The notes under the pieces were generated by a model. It worked only from the letters and a program-made list of their open reading frames with translations. It was not told the origin of the DNA and did not search any database. A stretch of DNA of 64,000 nucleotides from Entomortierella parvispora. Taxonomy: Eukaryota > Mortierellomycota > Mortierellomycetes > Mortierellales > Mortierellaceae. Shown here in pieces: positions 36,874 to 48,334 of this stretch. A program made the translations under genes and the position numbers. The stretch is from positions 496,001 to 560,000 of the forward strand of contig OY752150.1 of NCBI GenBank assembly GCA_963573315.1. The letters are read 5' to 3'. How positions within the stretch are numbered: position 1 is the stretch's first letter; each line of letters opens with the position of its first letter.

Positions 36874-39800
36874 ATGAGGGGCTTCAGCTCTGCATCCATT
36901 GCTGCTCAGCTGGCCCCGATTCCTCGACTGAGCATGCCCTCCCTCGTCCACACTGCAGCGCTGGTGCTCCTCCTCTTCTCCATCTCCTTCACCCACGCCC
37001 AAGGGCCAATCATCTCCAGTCAGCCCTTGGTTCCCACAAACACCTTCACCCCAAAGCCCACCCCTACTCCTACCCCCATCTACCCATCAGGATACCCTTC
37101 AGGATTGCCGGGAATCACCAATGCGACCGGTAACCCCTACGGCTGGCCTGACTGTACCGGGGAGCAGCGCCAGTTCCGGGTTTCTGTGGTTACACACTGT
37201 AAGTTCAGGAATAGTGCATTAGTCCATTAGTCAGAGAGCCCCCGCCCTTGCTTTTTCTTTTTTCTTTTTCTTGCACAGGAATCACGGACCACTTTCCCTC
37301 CCGACAACATCGATCGTCATTCCTCCCTTCTTCTTTTCCTCCACAGATCCGATCATCACCGTGTTCCTTTACTAACTCCATCGATCCTCCCTCGCCTCGC
37401 TCCATCAACCATACAATACAGCCACATCCCCCACCGGCGAAGTCAGCAGGTTGGACGCAAAGTCCATCTTGCCCTCCTCCTTCCTTATCTCGGATGATCT
37501 CTCTGGACTCGAATACGACGTAGGGCGCATGAGCTCTTCCATTTACAGCGCAATCAAATACCCAGTCGATGCCCTCATCGTATCCATTCCAGACTTTGAA
37601 GCCCTGAAGGAACCCTTGATCATGGCCCGTGACAGCGGAATCCCTGTCGTGGCAGTGTATACTGGACTGGAGGCAGCCAACGAGTTGGGCATCTTGGCCG
37701 TCATGTCGGATGAGTTTGAGTCTGGAAAACTCATTGGACAGCAATTTATTCGTGATGGTAACCGCCTCTCGCTCCAGGAAACGATGAAACAGTAGTGATA
37801 CCCTTCTACTCCTCTAACCTGCATTCCTTTCCATATGCTAGGCGTCAAGGACTTTGTTTGCATCAATGGAAACGTCAGAGTTCCAACTCTTCTGGACCGT
37901 TGCCGTGGAGTAATGCAGGCTTTTCAAGATGCGGGCATCTCATTACCCAGCAACATCACACAACGAGTCATTTTCACGGATAAATCCCGCAACGCTACTC
38001 AACCGACAATTGCCCAGAATGTGGCCGAAATCATCAAGGACATGAAGAGTGTCACTGGGATTGTCTATTTGACCGCATCAGCTTTCGGCGAGAACCATGC
38101 ACCAGTGTCCGCGACCTTGAATGACAGTCGACCCTTCAAATATGCAGCATTTGACTTTGGACCCTCAATGCTGAAGGCGATTGAGAGCCAGAACCTGAAC
38201 TACGCCATCTCCAGCTTGCCATATCTGCAGACCCTCATCCCAATTTTGCTGCTCTATGTTCAGGTAAAGACAATTGCGTCCTGCGACTCACTTTTGATGC
38301 ACACTTTCTTGACTGTCTGTGCTAATTCATTATTTCCCCCACCCATCTAGTTGAACTTGGGCGAGAAGGTCAACCAGAATCACATCTTGACTGGACCAAA
38401 GCTGGTGACTGAGAACAATGTCAGAGACATGTTGGCTCAGGAGATGTGGAACGCTGCCGACTTTTTGGACTTTTCGCAGGGCTTCAGTATAATCACTGGG
38501 AGGCAAGTCGAGTGCTGGATCATCTGCGTGTTACTATCGTAGTCCTAGCTTTTAACCATGTATACTGACCATTTTCCCTTTTTTTTGCCTACAGCACGAT
38601 CTCCAACAATCATTGGAATGCATTGGCAACTGGAGCTAGGGACGCAGCCACGTTTCTCAACTGGACCATGACAGAGTACCATTACGATATCCCTCGTCCT
38701 GATGCAGTTGAACTCAGTATCGATATGGCTCTCAAAGACCCCTCAACTCAAGGTCTCATTATGAGCAACACCCATGCTTCTCATATTTATTACGCCCTTA
38801 ATCAGACTCTTGCAGATGTCAAGAACCGCACAGAGGCATCCAACAAGACGCTTCAAGCTGGATGCGATAGTTCTCACAAGACTCCGGCAATGACCTATAG
38901 CTGTCAAGATCTGGCACCCTGGAATCATACTACGGACCAGGTACTGCCCCTCCCAATCGTCGGCATTGGATCGACCTATAACTGGTCAGACTTTCAGCAA
39001 CTGTCATGGGTTGGCGAGAACGGATACGAGGCAGGAAATCAATATGCGGACGCGATTCTTTCGTCTGGATACCGACATCCCATCTGTGTGGTCGAAAGCG
39101 ACGAGCCTGACCAACAAATGTTGATGTGCAAAGGCATGTACGACCGTATGCAAATGATTAGCGGGGCTGGCTCCCTGCCAGCTTTTGATACCTTTTGTGT
39201 TCGACTGAACAATGCCGACCTCTCAGGATTGCCCCGTGTCTTGTTGGAGCTCCGTGACGTTTACAAATTCGACAGTATTCACACCACCTCAACAGTACTC
39301 TTTGATTCCATCAAGTACATGGTTTCGCTGGATGTGATTGATCCCAACGTGCTCATCACCACCACTGGTCGATCCTCCACAGCCCTAGCGGACTACGTGG
39401 CAGGAAAGGTCAAGAAGGTGTGGTCGCAACAGTCGTACTTGAACGGATTCATGTCTGTCTTTGAGCTTGCATTTTCGACCGTGCTCCAGGACAAGACCTG
39501 GAATTTCATCGCCACAGGACCTTCCCAAGTCGACTATGTCTGTGAACGTGGTCAAAAGTTTTCCATGGATAAGGACCATACAGCTTCGTTGTACTGCAAA
39601 CTTCCCAATGGACTCCATGTGGGACGTCCATACTGTCAACCTTGCCCCTTGCAGACCTACAGCGATACCTACAACAGTCAAGAATGTACAGATTGTCCAT
39701 TCGGAACATTCACGAACCAGACAGGATCGGTCTCTTGTCTGAGCTGCGACGACTACCCCAACAACAATGGCGCCTGCCAGGAATACTTTTTGCAAAAGCA

Positions 39801-42800
39801 AAAGACCGCCAACAACACCCTGGCAATTTTCTTGCCCATTGGTCTTGTTTGCCTTGCCACGCTGATCGCATGTCTCATCGTGTATTATCTCCGTACCCGG
39901 AACCGTCAACGTCGACTTTACGATGACTCATGGCAGCTCGACTACAAGCGACTCATGGGAGAGTACCAGGACTCTGACTCTATTCAAGGAATAGACCGTG
40001 ACGAACCTGATTCTGAGTTGGAGAAGGGATTCATAGCCAGGAGAGGATGCAGCAAGAAGCACGGAAGACCCACAGGAAGATTTAATCGCAGCCACTCGAC
40101 GTTTGTGGGTGGTACGCATGGCATCAAGCCCATGAACGAGTCTGGAAATGCCATCGGAGTCTACCGTAACTTGCCCGTTTTTGTCCGTCGCATTGGAGGA
40201 ACCAAGGTCAACTTGACCAGGAAATTAAGAGTGGAGATCATGGATGTCATGGAATTGCGCCATCCCAAACTGGTGGAACTTGTCGGTGTTTGTCTTCAGC
40301 CCCCAGATATCTGTCTCGTCTATGAGCACTGTTCCAAAGGAACCTTGAACGAGGTTTTGGCCAACCCAGATTTGAACTTTAATTGGTTGTTCAAGCTCTC
40401 GTTCATGAGTGATATCTCGCGTGGAATGGAGTTTTTGCACGATTCAAAGATCATGTTCCATGGGGATTTGCGATCCAGCAACTGTTTGATCACCAGTCGA
40501 TGGGAGGTTAAGGTCGGCGGCTACGGATTAACAGGACTCTACGAAACCCAACGGCATATCTATGGACGGTCGCCCTCGAATGTGCAGCCACCAGCCCTGA
40601 CCATCACTGCCCCCAACGGGAGCAGCGCTGGCATTCCAGGAAACTCGAACGGTCCCAGGATATCAGCTCTTCGCGTCAGCTCGGAAAGTACAGGACGTGC
40701 CAGCTCCTCTGCTTCGATCCCCTCACCGACAGCAGAACAGCCCCAAGAAATGCACCAGATGCACGATGTGCCTATCCATGTTGCTCGGACTCAAAAGGAA
40801 ATCTTGGATGGTCTTTGGATTGCACCCGAGAATCTAGTCCATCGAGGCAGGGTCTTCCACAAGAAAGCCAGTCGATCTGGTGATGTTTACAGTGCCGGCA
40901 TTGTCTTTAACGAGATCATGACCCGGACTTCACCCTACGCCAGTCAGCTCCAGGAGATGGACCCCTCGGATGTATTAGACAGGATCAAATTCGACAATCT
41001 CCGACCCGACTTTTTGAGAGACGATGCTTCGGACGAGAGCATTGGTGCTGTGAATCATTTGATCCGCCTGTGCCTTCAACCCGAGGCACTCTTGAGACCC
41101 TCGTTCTCCAACATTTTGCACCGTCTGAGGCAGATCAGTCCTGATGGCGATATGATTGGAGGTATGGCTGCCCTGTTGGAAAAATACGCCAATGATATGG
41201 AAGAGTTGGTCAGGACCAGGACAACGCATCTTCAAACAAGGACTGCTGAGCTGGAGGAAGAGCGTCTCCGAACCGATGCTCTGTTGGTGGATCTCAAACT
41301 GGCCAAGAACCACGCCGAGGCGGCCGCGTTGGCAAAGTCCAACTTTTTGGCCAACATGTCTCATGAGATCCGGACGCCCATGAACGCCGTCATTGGTATG
41401 TCCCGGATCCTGTTGGAGTCTGACCTGGACCCCGATCTCATGGATTGTGCAGAGACGATCGAGTCCAGTGGTAACCAGCTCATGGCCGTCATTGATGATA
41501 TCCTGGATTTCAGCAAGATTGAATCTGGAAAGCTGAAGCTCATGCCCGAGGCTCTGGATTTGCCCTGGTTGTTGGAATCGGTTTGTAACTTGGTCTCTGT
41601 CCAGGCTGCGACCAAGGGGTTGGGATTGACTTTTGTAGTCCACCCCGAGATACCGATCCAGGTCTTGGGAGATTTGGTCCGCATCCGACAGATCCTCTTA
41701 AACCTTTTGAGTAACGCCATCAAGTTTACGGACAAGGGTAACATTGTGGTCAAATTGGAGCCAAAGCCAAAGTTTTCGGGTGGCGCCAGGATATACGAGG
41801 ACGACGAGGATGAGAACTCGTCCAGTCTCCAGGAATCTTCGCAATTGATGCTCCACGCCGATAAGGGGTCCTCGGATTCTTCGTTGGAGGAGCCTTTGCA
41901 TCCCAGAGGCACCGGGGCCACAACGAGTAGCAAGAATCGATTGGGTGACAATAGTCAGTCTTCATCCTCGGAATCTTCGACGGTGGTTGGTAGCTGGAGG
42001 TCTAGACATAGCCATGACAAGGATCAGGAAGAATACCCAGACTGTCATCATGTGGACCTCCTATGGTCAGTGGCTGACACTGGAGTCGGAATTCCCGCAG
42101 CCAAGATGAACCGATTGTTCAAGACGTTCTCACAGGCGGATGACTCTGTGACGAGGAACTTTGGAGGCACTGGACTGGGTCTTGCAATCTCCAAGAAACT
42201 TGTTGAGCTCATGGAGGGTGAAATGGTAAGAGAATAGTACTTTGGGGACATGAAGTGACTTGTGCTTTCCTTTTCAGTACAACAGTGTAACATCTTCTAA
42301 CTGTTCATATTTTTTTTCTCTTTCTGTCTCTTTCTCATAGTGGGCTGAATCTGAAGAAGGAGTTGGCTCTACATTCTACTTTTCGACCTTGCTCAACTCT
42401 CCTAACTCGAGTCCTACGGTGGCTCAACAGTTGAACCTGGCGTTCTTTAGCGACAAGACGCTCTTAATTCTGGACGACCGTCGGGTCACTCGAACTTCTT
42501 GGCAGTACCAATCTTCGACCTGGGGCTTCAAGAAGACGATTGTCCTCAGTGTCCAAAAGGGCGTGGATTATATCCGCAACAACCCCAACAGTGTGGACGT
42601 GATCATGATCGACATTGACAAACCTCAGGCCAAGGTCAACCCCGGAATCGCAGTCCTGGAACAGATCAGGAGTATCCCCTTTGACGTCGTTGACTCTGAA
42701 GGCATTCCTGCTTCTACCCCAGTGACGGATCGCAAACCTGTCCCCTGTGTCCTGGTGTCTTATCATCGCAGGAACAACCAAGTGCAGCACCCCGTAGATG

Positions 42801-44602
42801 CAAACGGATCCCATGTGGTGCCCTCTTCTTCGAGTCTGTCTCCATATCAAGGAAGCAGCTGTGGGAGCGTCTCTCCCGTCAGTCCCATCTCGCCTACTTC
42901 TCTTGCATCAATCAAGGGCGACCATTTGGGCGAGTCCAACAACAACAGTAGTAGCACCAGTGGTCACAACGGAGGCTCTTCCTCGAGTTCCTCAACAGCT
43001 CTGTCCAAAGAGCCAGCGTTCGGTCAGTCGACTTGCACGCCCAATACTATGAACAGTGGCATGTTGGTGGCCAAACCTTGGACATGTCGAAACGACCGAT
43101 CGGCCAGTATTTCGTCCGCCAGTAGCAACAAGTGCGCTTCCCCAACCGCCTCTGCTACTCAATTCAACCTCTCGAACCCAGGTGCCCTGGATGCAGACGC
43201 ATCCGTGGGTCAGTTGATCAAACCCGTGAAACAATCCAAGCTCTTGCCCATGTTCCATGGTCTCATGACCGGTTCCTGGCCCCTGGCTTCGTCTGTTGTA
43301 CCCGATAATGACCGTCGGGCCGATGAAAGGAAACGTCAGCTCCAATCCTTGGAATGCCTCTTGGTTGATGATAACCCCGTGAACCAAAAGGTCATCTCCC
43401 GTATGCTTGGACGGATGGGTATTGTACCCGAATTGGCCAACAATGGTCAAGAGGCTGTAGCTCTCTGTCGAGCAAGAGCAGAAGCTGTCATCAAGGCCCG
43501 GGAAGAGGCGGCAGCACGAGGAGATGATTCAGAAGCGGATCCAAAGATCAAGCAGTATGATATCGTGTTTATGGATATCTGGATGCCTGTGATGTCGGGT
43601 CATCAGGCCACAACCGAGATCCGAGCCACGGTACCAGGCGTGACGGCAGAAGAGCCCTTTATTGTGGCAATGACGGCCTGTGTGATGCCGGGCGATCGCG
43701 AGAAATGTATTGCCAGCGGTATGAACCAGTATCTCTCCAAACCAATTCGAAAGGAGGAGCTTTGTGTAATCCTGGAGCGATGGCTGGATGATCGCGCCAA
43801 GGCCGAGAAGGAACTCAAGCTATTGAATCAACGAAAATTGATTCAAAAGAAGAAACGCGAGATGCTGCAGAAGCGGAGCTTGGCGCTGTTGACGAACCCT
43901 CGGACCGCAATTGAGACGCAAATGGAGCCTGCCATTGTCATGGATGACGAAGATGATGAGGATGACGATGACGAATATGAGGATGCTGATCAGGCGACCG
44001 GTGAAGGGTTGGAAGTCGAAGGCGGAGTCGGGTTGGGGTTGCTGGACGATGAGACAAACTCTCCAATGACGGATGCTGTATCACTGCGAAGACGCAAGAC
44101 CCGACTTAGCAAGGATCCTCTCCTGGATGACGAGGATGGCACCTTGGGTTGCCGCGGTGGAGGCGGCGGAGGATTGAAGATGGTCGCCGTGACGGCGGAA
44201 GAGTCTCGTCGTGTCGCACGGGAAAAGAACAAGGCCAGAAGAAAGGATAGCGCGCGTGGTCGAGGTGGATCTGTCACTCTGCAAGACCCTGCGACCGGTC
44301 AGATCCCCGTTCTGGATTCCAACTTACTCCTCATGAGTGATGATGACGATGATGAAGAAGAAGACTCTGAGAGCGAGGATGGCCAGGGTCGGTCGATGTT
44401 CCCAGATGGACTCCAACTGGACAGAGTGTCCTCGAATACAACGGTGGAAACTGTGGATACATTCCATACCATGGATACCACTTCCGACTCTTTCCACACT
44501 GCGAGAACTCATCCCAGCAGCAAAGATAGCAGCCAGCGGAACAGCATTGCCGGATCGGACACGTCGAGCATCAGGACCATTCGTGCCTATTATCATAATT
44601 AG
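36874..44602 (+). CDS. Receptor hybrid histidine kinase: periplasmic-binding-like ectodomain, TM, kinase-homology domain, HK, receiver
   Basis: Exons 36874..37198, 37422..37757, 37842..38263, 38351..38502, 38595..42225 and 42341..44602 give 2375 residues. Order: signal peptide (to about residue 43); sugar/BMP-type periplasmic-binding-like ectodomain with many N-glycosylation sites; Cys-rich CxxC segment (residues 726-807, GCC2/GCC3-like); one TM helix (about 820-845); a kinase-like domain (937-1260) with HGDLRSSNC, Arg in place of the VAVK lysine, and GGYG in place of DFG; coiled coil; DHp with SHEIRTP (His1335); HATPase with N-box [19 protein letters not shown] and [11 protein letters not shown], split by a Ser-rich insertion; receiver (1956-2092, phospho-acceptor Asp2034 in FMDIWMP). 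An acidic tail follows. The exon 4/5 intron starts GC. Ligand and output unknown. Confidence 0.9.
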
Positions 44603-44678
44603 ACGATTTGATTTTTTTTATATTTGTATTTCCTTCCCCCATTGTATTTTTATTGAAATAGACCTCTTTGCTTTTATT

Positions 44679-45857
44679 TTACACGTAAACGCCAAAGATT
44701 TGAATGTTTGGATCTTGAACGACTTCGAACCGAACTCTTCCTTGGGGACCACCTTGGATGGTCAAAAACTCTCCGTCGATACACAACCTGCCCTGTTCAT
44801 GTTCCGGGGTCTCCAACTCCAAGATCTTTGTCTTGAAATACTGAACCGTCTCCAGATCCACATGCTGACCGGTGCCCGTACCCCCAAACATGGTCATGAT
44901 CTCGGTCTGTCCTACATTCTGAACCGCGAGTACATCCATCCATTCGTCCGCGGTGCTTGCAAAAGGAGTGGGTGTGAATCCTGGTTCGAGCGAGGCTTGC
45001 TTCGTGATCAAGAAATAAGTAAACGGTCCCGGTAATGTCACCGTGGTCTCCTCTGACAAGGAAGACAGGGACGAAGCAACCAGAGATTTGGATGACCGAT
45101 CATAAGTCTGAACCGGACCCTTGAGCGTGATCGTGGCTGGGTACTGCTTCAAGTTTTCTATGTTCTTCATGGCCGCCTTCCTGAACCGCTCATTGCCCAA
45201 TTCACGGAACTCCTCGGCGTCGTACACTGTTGCGCAATGCAATCCGAAGCTGTTGACCACCAACGTATACACGTGTACCTTCCAATCCTCTTTTGTCTTG
45301 TTTGCCTGATCGAGGGTGGAGACTGCCATTAATCGAAGGGGGACCGATTGACCCTTCAAGAACCGATCGACGGCGTCTTGCGCAGACTTTACACCCAGGG
45401 AGGTGGAGAGAGCGTTTCCGGTGCCGGTGGGGATAACCGCGAATTCGACCTTGGGTCGGAACTGATCCGAGACAAACTCAGAGCCCTCGAGTCCTTGCAG
45501 GATACCGTTTACGATCTCATGGACGGTGCCGTCGCCACCGAGGACCATGATCTGGAGGGTCGCGGAGGTGGGCCGTTGAATGGTAGAGGAGGCGTCCTTG
45601 CTGCTACTGTCAGCGGCAAGGGGGGCTAGGGAGGAGAGGGATTGAACGAGGTCGATGAGGATGGGTTTGATATTGTCGAAAAAGTAGGATTGGGCGTGGC
45701 CCTGAGCTGTCGATTCTATCAGGCGGAAGGGCTGGTTGACTTTGCTGAGGGCGGGCTTGATGATGGTGTCGAGGACCTGGAGGCCTTGCTTTAGCCCGGA
45801 GTGAGGGTTGAGCACGACAAGTAATGGGAAGCGGTCGGATGTTGGAAGGATGCCCAT
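44679..45857 (-). CDS. Lipid kinase with DAGK catalytic domain (sphingosine/diacylglycerol kinase family)
   Basis: Single exon, 392 residues from the ATG at 45857 (an in-frame TTG lies just upstream and is not used). Family members phosphorylate diacylglycerol or sphingoid bases. Motifs seen: LLVVLNPHSGLKQG (nucleotide-binding strand), GGDGTVHEIVNG (catalytic GGDGT), and VIPTGTGNALSTSLG. The C-terminal half has the beta-sandwich pattern of DAGK_cat proteins, ending FEVVQDPNIQIFGVYV. No TM or C1 domain is seen, unlike yeast LCB4, so the substrate cannot be assigned. Its stop is only 76 bp from the kinase stop, convergent. Confidence 0.85.
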   Translation of the reverse strand: MGILPTSDRFPLLVVLNPHSGLKQGLQVLDTIIKPALSKVNQPFRLIESTAQGHAQSYFFDNIKPILIDLVQSLSSLAPLAADSSSKDASSTIQRPTSATLQIMVLGGDGTVHEIVNGILQGLEGSEFVSDQFRPKVEFAVIPTGTGNALSTSLGVKSAQDAVDRFLKGQSVPLRLMAVSTLDQANKTKEDWKVHVYTLVVNSFGLHCATVYDAEEFRELGNERFRKAAMKNIENLKQYPATITLKGPVQTYDRSSKSLVASSLSSLSEETTVTLPGPFTYFLITKQASLEPGFTPTPFASTADEWMDVLAVQNVGQTEIMTMFGGTGTGQHVDLETVQYFKTKILELETPEHEQGRLCIDGEFLTIQGGPQGRVRFEVVQDPNIQIFGVYV

Positions 45858-46452
45858 GATGTCCAAGAATGAAGGAGAAGGAGTTGAGTGGATGAGGAAG
45901 TGGATGAGGAGGTGGATGAGGAAGCAAAGGAGAGGGAGAGAGGAATGAATAATGAAGGAATGAAAAAGAGTGATGAATGGACAATGAACTATTGACTGCG
46001 CTGGCGACTGTGCCTGTGCCTGTGCCCGTGCTCTGCCGCGTTACAACGCAATTGAGCATGACTCCGACGCCATTTTTGTTCCCACCACACACCACGTTCG
46101 GCTCTCAGACAGTTTCTGTTACGCGTATCTCCTGCGGGGATCGACCTCGCGTGGCCTGTCTGACCTTGCAGCCCTCCTTGCTCTTTGCTTGTCAACAAAA
46201 CTCTCTCTTGATCATTCGCCACCGGGAGCAGAATGCAGGCCTCCAGCCTGACCCAAGGACTTGGATCCAAAAGAGGAAGGAATATCTGTTCGGTGGATTG
46301 CTGATCAAGGGAAAAAAAGTCGGGCGAGAGGATCTCTAGGATGGAAAACAACTTTGGATGGACGGATAGGAAACAAACAGCCGCCCCAGATGGAAAACAA
46401 ACAATCAGATGGGAAGCCCTTGCGCCTTATGGTTGCCTGAGTGTTTGTGGTT

Positions 46453-46593
46453 GAGATCCACTCATAAAAGAATGTACAGGACCTGTTCTTTTGCGTACAA
46501 TAAAGGAAAGGTGCCTCATCTCGACTTGTCTCTAGCCTCTATCCAATGCAGAGAGCGACATCTGATTGAGTTCTCCTGCTGACAGGGTGCAGG
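46453..46593 (+). repeat. Left arm of ~140-bp inverted repeat
   Basis: Matches the reverse complement of 48141..48281 at roughly 90 percent by eye, from the CATAAAAGAATGT block through AATAAAGGAAAGGTGCCTC to TTCTCCTGCTGA. It lies 120-260 bp upstream of the left Q-rich start codon. Confidence 0.85.
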
Positions 46594-46652
46594 ACTGCTA
46601 AACACGTCAATTTCTTTTCCCTTCCTCTTTGTGTCCACCAGCATTGCAAGCC

Positions 46653-46660
46653 TATAAATA
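46653..46660 (+). promoter_or_regulatory. TATA-box candidate of left Q-rich gene
   Basis: TATAAATA, 60 bp upstream of the ATG at 46713, a plausible core promoter position with a very short leader. Confidence 0.45.
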
Positions 46661-46712
46661 TCCTCTCTTCTTTGTTTTCTTTCTCTCTCTTCAACACTGG
46701 GATGAGCAAAAA

Positions 46713-46958
46713 ATGGCGCGAAACCGATCTCGACGCCAAGCACAACGGCGGCAGCACCAACAAGCACAGTACCAACTGGCACAGCAGCGGCAACAGCATC
46801 ACCATGAAGTATTGCAGCTGCAACAGTTACAAGAACAACAACAACAGCTGCAACAAACATTGCAGCAAAAGCAGCAGGAACAGGAGCAACTACAGCAGCT
46901 AGTGCAACAACATCTACATTTACTGCAACAGCGGCAGATGCAGCTACAGCTACAATAA
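46713..46958 (+). CDS. Small glutamine-rich basic protein (left copy)
   Basis: An 81-residue frame starting at the ATG at 46713. The start is basic (MARNRSRRQAQRRQ) and the rest is almost all Gln, Leu, His and Glu in a coiled-coil-like Q/L pattern. A TATA candidate lies upstream and an AATAAA lies at about 46976. The upstream flank is shared, inverted, with a second Q-rich frame at 47581..47916. Function unknown; a real peptide gene is plausible but a fortuitous frame in CAG-rich DNA is not excluded. Confidence 0.4.
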   Translation: MARNRSRRQAQRRQHQQAQYQLAQQRQQHHHEVLQLQQLQEQQQQLQQTLQQKQQEQEQLQQLVQQHLHLLQQRQMQLQLQ

Positions 46959-47580
46959 CTGGTCCTACCAGGTTCAATAAAAAAAGGCATTTGTATGTCT
47001 CTCCCGCACAGCCTTGTTCTTTAAGCTCCACCCCTTCCTCCTTGCATGCTCATAGCGAGAGGTGTTTGATATTATTTTGTTTCTAAATAATCCATCTCCT
47101 ATCGAGGGTATTTTCCATCCGTGCGTCCTATTTCAATCCGATGGTGTGCGCAAGAATGGTGATCTCCTCGAGGTAACGAGGTTCAAAGATTGCATGATAC
47201 TGAACTAGAAGATCCAAGGCGACTTCTTTTTGAGGGTGAAGGTCAGGCTGTGAGATATTCGGCGGGTCTGTCGAGGGGAGGGGGAACTGTTCTTTCGCCC
47301 CCGAAGACCAAGACAAGTGACAAGAGTTGGCTCGAATATCGTCACCTCTTGACTTTTGACTTGTCTCCAAAGATACAAACATCCACAATGAGAGGATTGA
47401 TCGCTTTGCAGTGGCTTGTGGAGAGGGGGCCGGGGATACTGGTTTCTCAAAAGAAAGTAATGTTTTTGAAGAATGAGAATGAGTGAGAGGTGGCGTCGGC
47501 GGAGGGAGAGTATACAGAACAAATCAAAATAGACCAGCACCATGAACATGAAAGAGAGGAAGCAAATGGAAGAAGCAAAT

Positions 47581-47916
47581 TTATTCATCTAACAATATAT
47601 TGAAGACTTCTTCTTCTTCTTCTGTCAGCTGTTGTTGTTGCTGCTCTTGTTGTTGTTGTTGTTGTAGTTGCTGTTGTTGCTGTTGCAGCTGCTGCTGCTG
47701 CTGCTGCTGCTCCTGTCGCAGTAACTGTTGCTCCAGCTGGAGCTGCTGCAGAAACTGCAATTCTATTCTTTGGAACTGCTGCTGCTGCTGCTGCAGTTGC
47801 TGCAGCAGAAGCTGTCTCTGTCGCTGCAGATTCTCCAGTCGCTGTTGCTCTTGGGGTTGCCGGCGTTGCTGGCGTCTCTCTCGCATTCGCTTTCGTGATG
47901 ATTTGGATTGTGGCAT
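47581..47916 (-). CDS. Small glutamine-rich basic protein (right copy, convergent)
   Basis: A 111-residue frame from the ATG at 47916. The basic start (MPQSKSSRKRMRERRQQRRQ) resembles that of the left copy. Polyglutamine and Leu blocks follow, then an acidic tail (LTEEEEEVFNILLDE) absent from the left copy. Its upstream flank (48141..48281) is the inverted counterpart of the left copy's flank. No known domain; function unknown. Confidence 0.4.
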   Translation of the reverse strand: MPQSKSSRKRMRERRQQRRQPQEQQRLENLQRQRQLLLQQLQQQQQQFQRIELQFLQQLQLEQQLLRQEQQQQQQQLQQQQQQLQQQQQQEQQQQQLTEEEEEVFNILLDE

Positions 47917-48140
47917 CTTCTCTCGATTGTGGCATCTTCTCTCGATTGAGTTGAAGAGAAATAAAGAAAGAAAACGAAGAAGAGAGGCTTGCAATGTATG
48001 CTGGTGGCAACAACGGGGACACAAAAATTAACGCGTGGGAGAGAGGAGGGGAATCAAAATCTGTGTTTAGCAGTCCCTGTTTACTGAGATGAACGAAGTA
48101 GTGGACACAAGTGGACACATGCTTTCAGTTGGAGAAGCCT

Positions 48141-48281
48141 TCCCTGCACCCTATCAGCAGGAGAACTCAGATGTCACTCTCTGCATTGGATAGAGGCTAG
48201 AGACCAGTTGAGACGAGGCACCTTTCCTTTATTGTACGCAAGAGAAGAGGTCCTGCACATTCTTTTATGAGTAGTTCTCAG
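48141..48281 (-). repeat. Right arm of ~140-bp inverted repeat
   Basis: Reverse complement of the left arm at 46453..46593, with scattered substitutions and a 4-base gap (GATTGAG versus GAG near the TTCTCCTGC block). It lies 225-365 bp upstream of the right Q-rich start. Confidence 0.85.
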
Positions 48282-48334
48282 CTATTAATACATTCAACAA
48301 AACTACTCGCAGCGCACGGCTATGGTTGTAAAGA

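Larger units (their letters stand above)
45858..46712. other. Upstream region of lipid kinase; left copy of a duplicated segment
   Basis: Bases 45945..46268 are the source-like copy of a segment repeated in direct orientation at 48335..48610. Bases 46453..46593 are the left arm of an inverted repeat. No gene is accepted; a minus-strand frame shared by both direct copies is broken by indels. Confidence 0.7.

Noticed and set aside
47128-47388. Minus-strand frame ending LLVQYHAIFEPRYLEEITILAHTIGL, suggestive of homeodomain helices 1-2
   Set aside because: The spacing from the Phe to the LAxxxGL block is about three residues too short, and the frame stops before helix 3; too weak to call even as a pseudogene.
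47600-48031. Plus-strand Cys/Ser-rich 143-codon frame
   Set aside because: It is the antisense shadow of the polyglutamine ORF.
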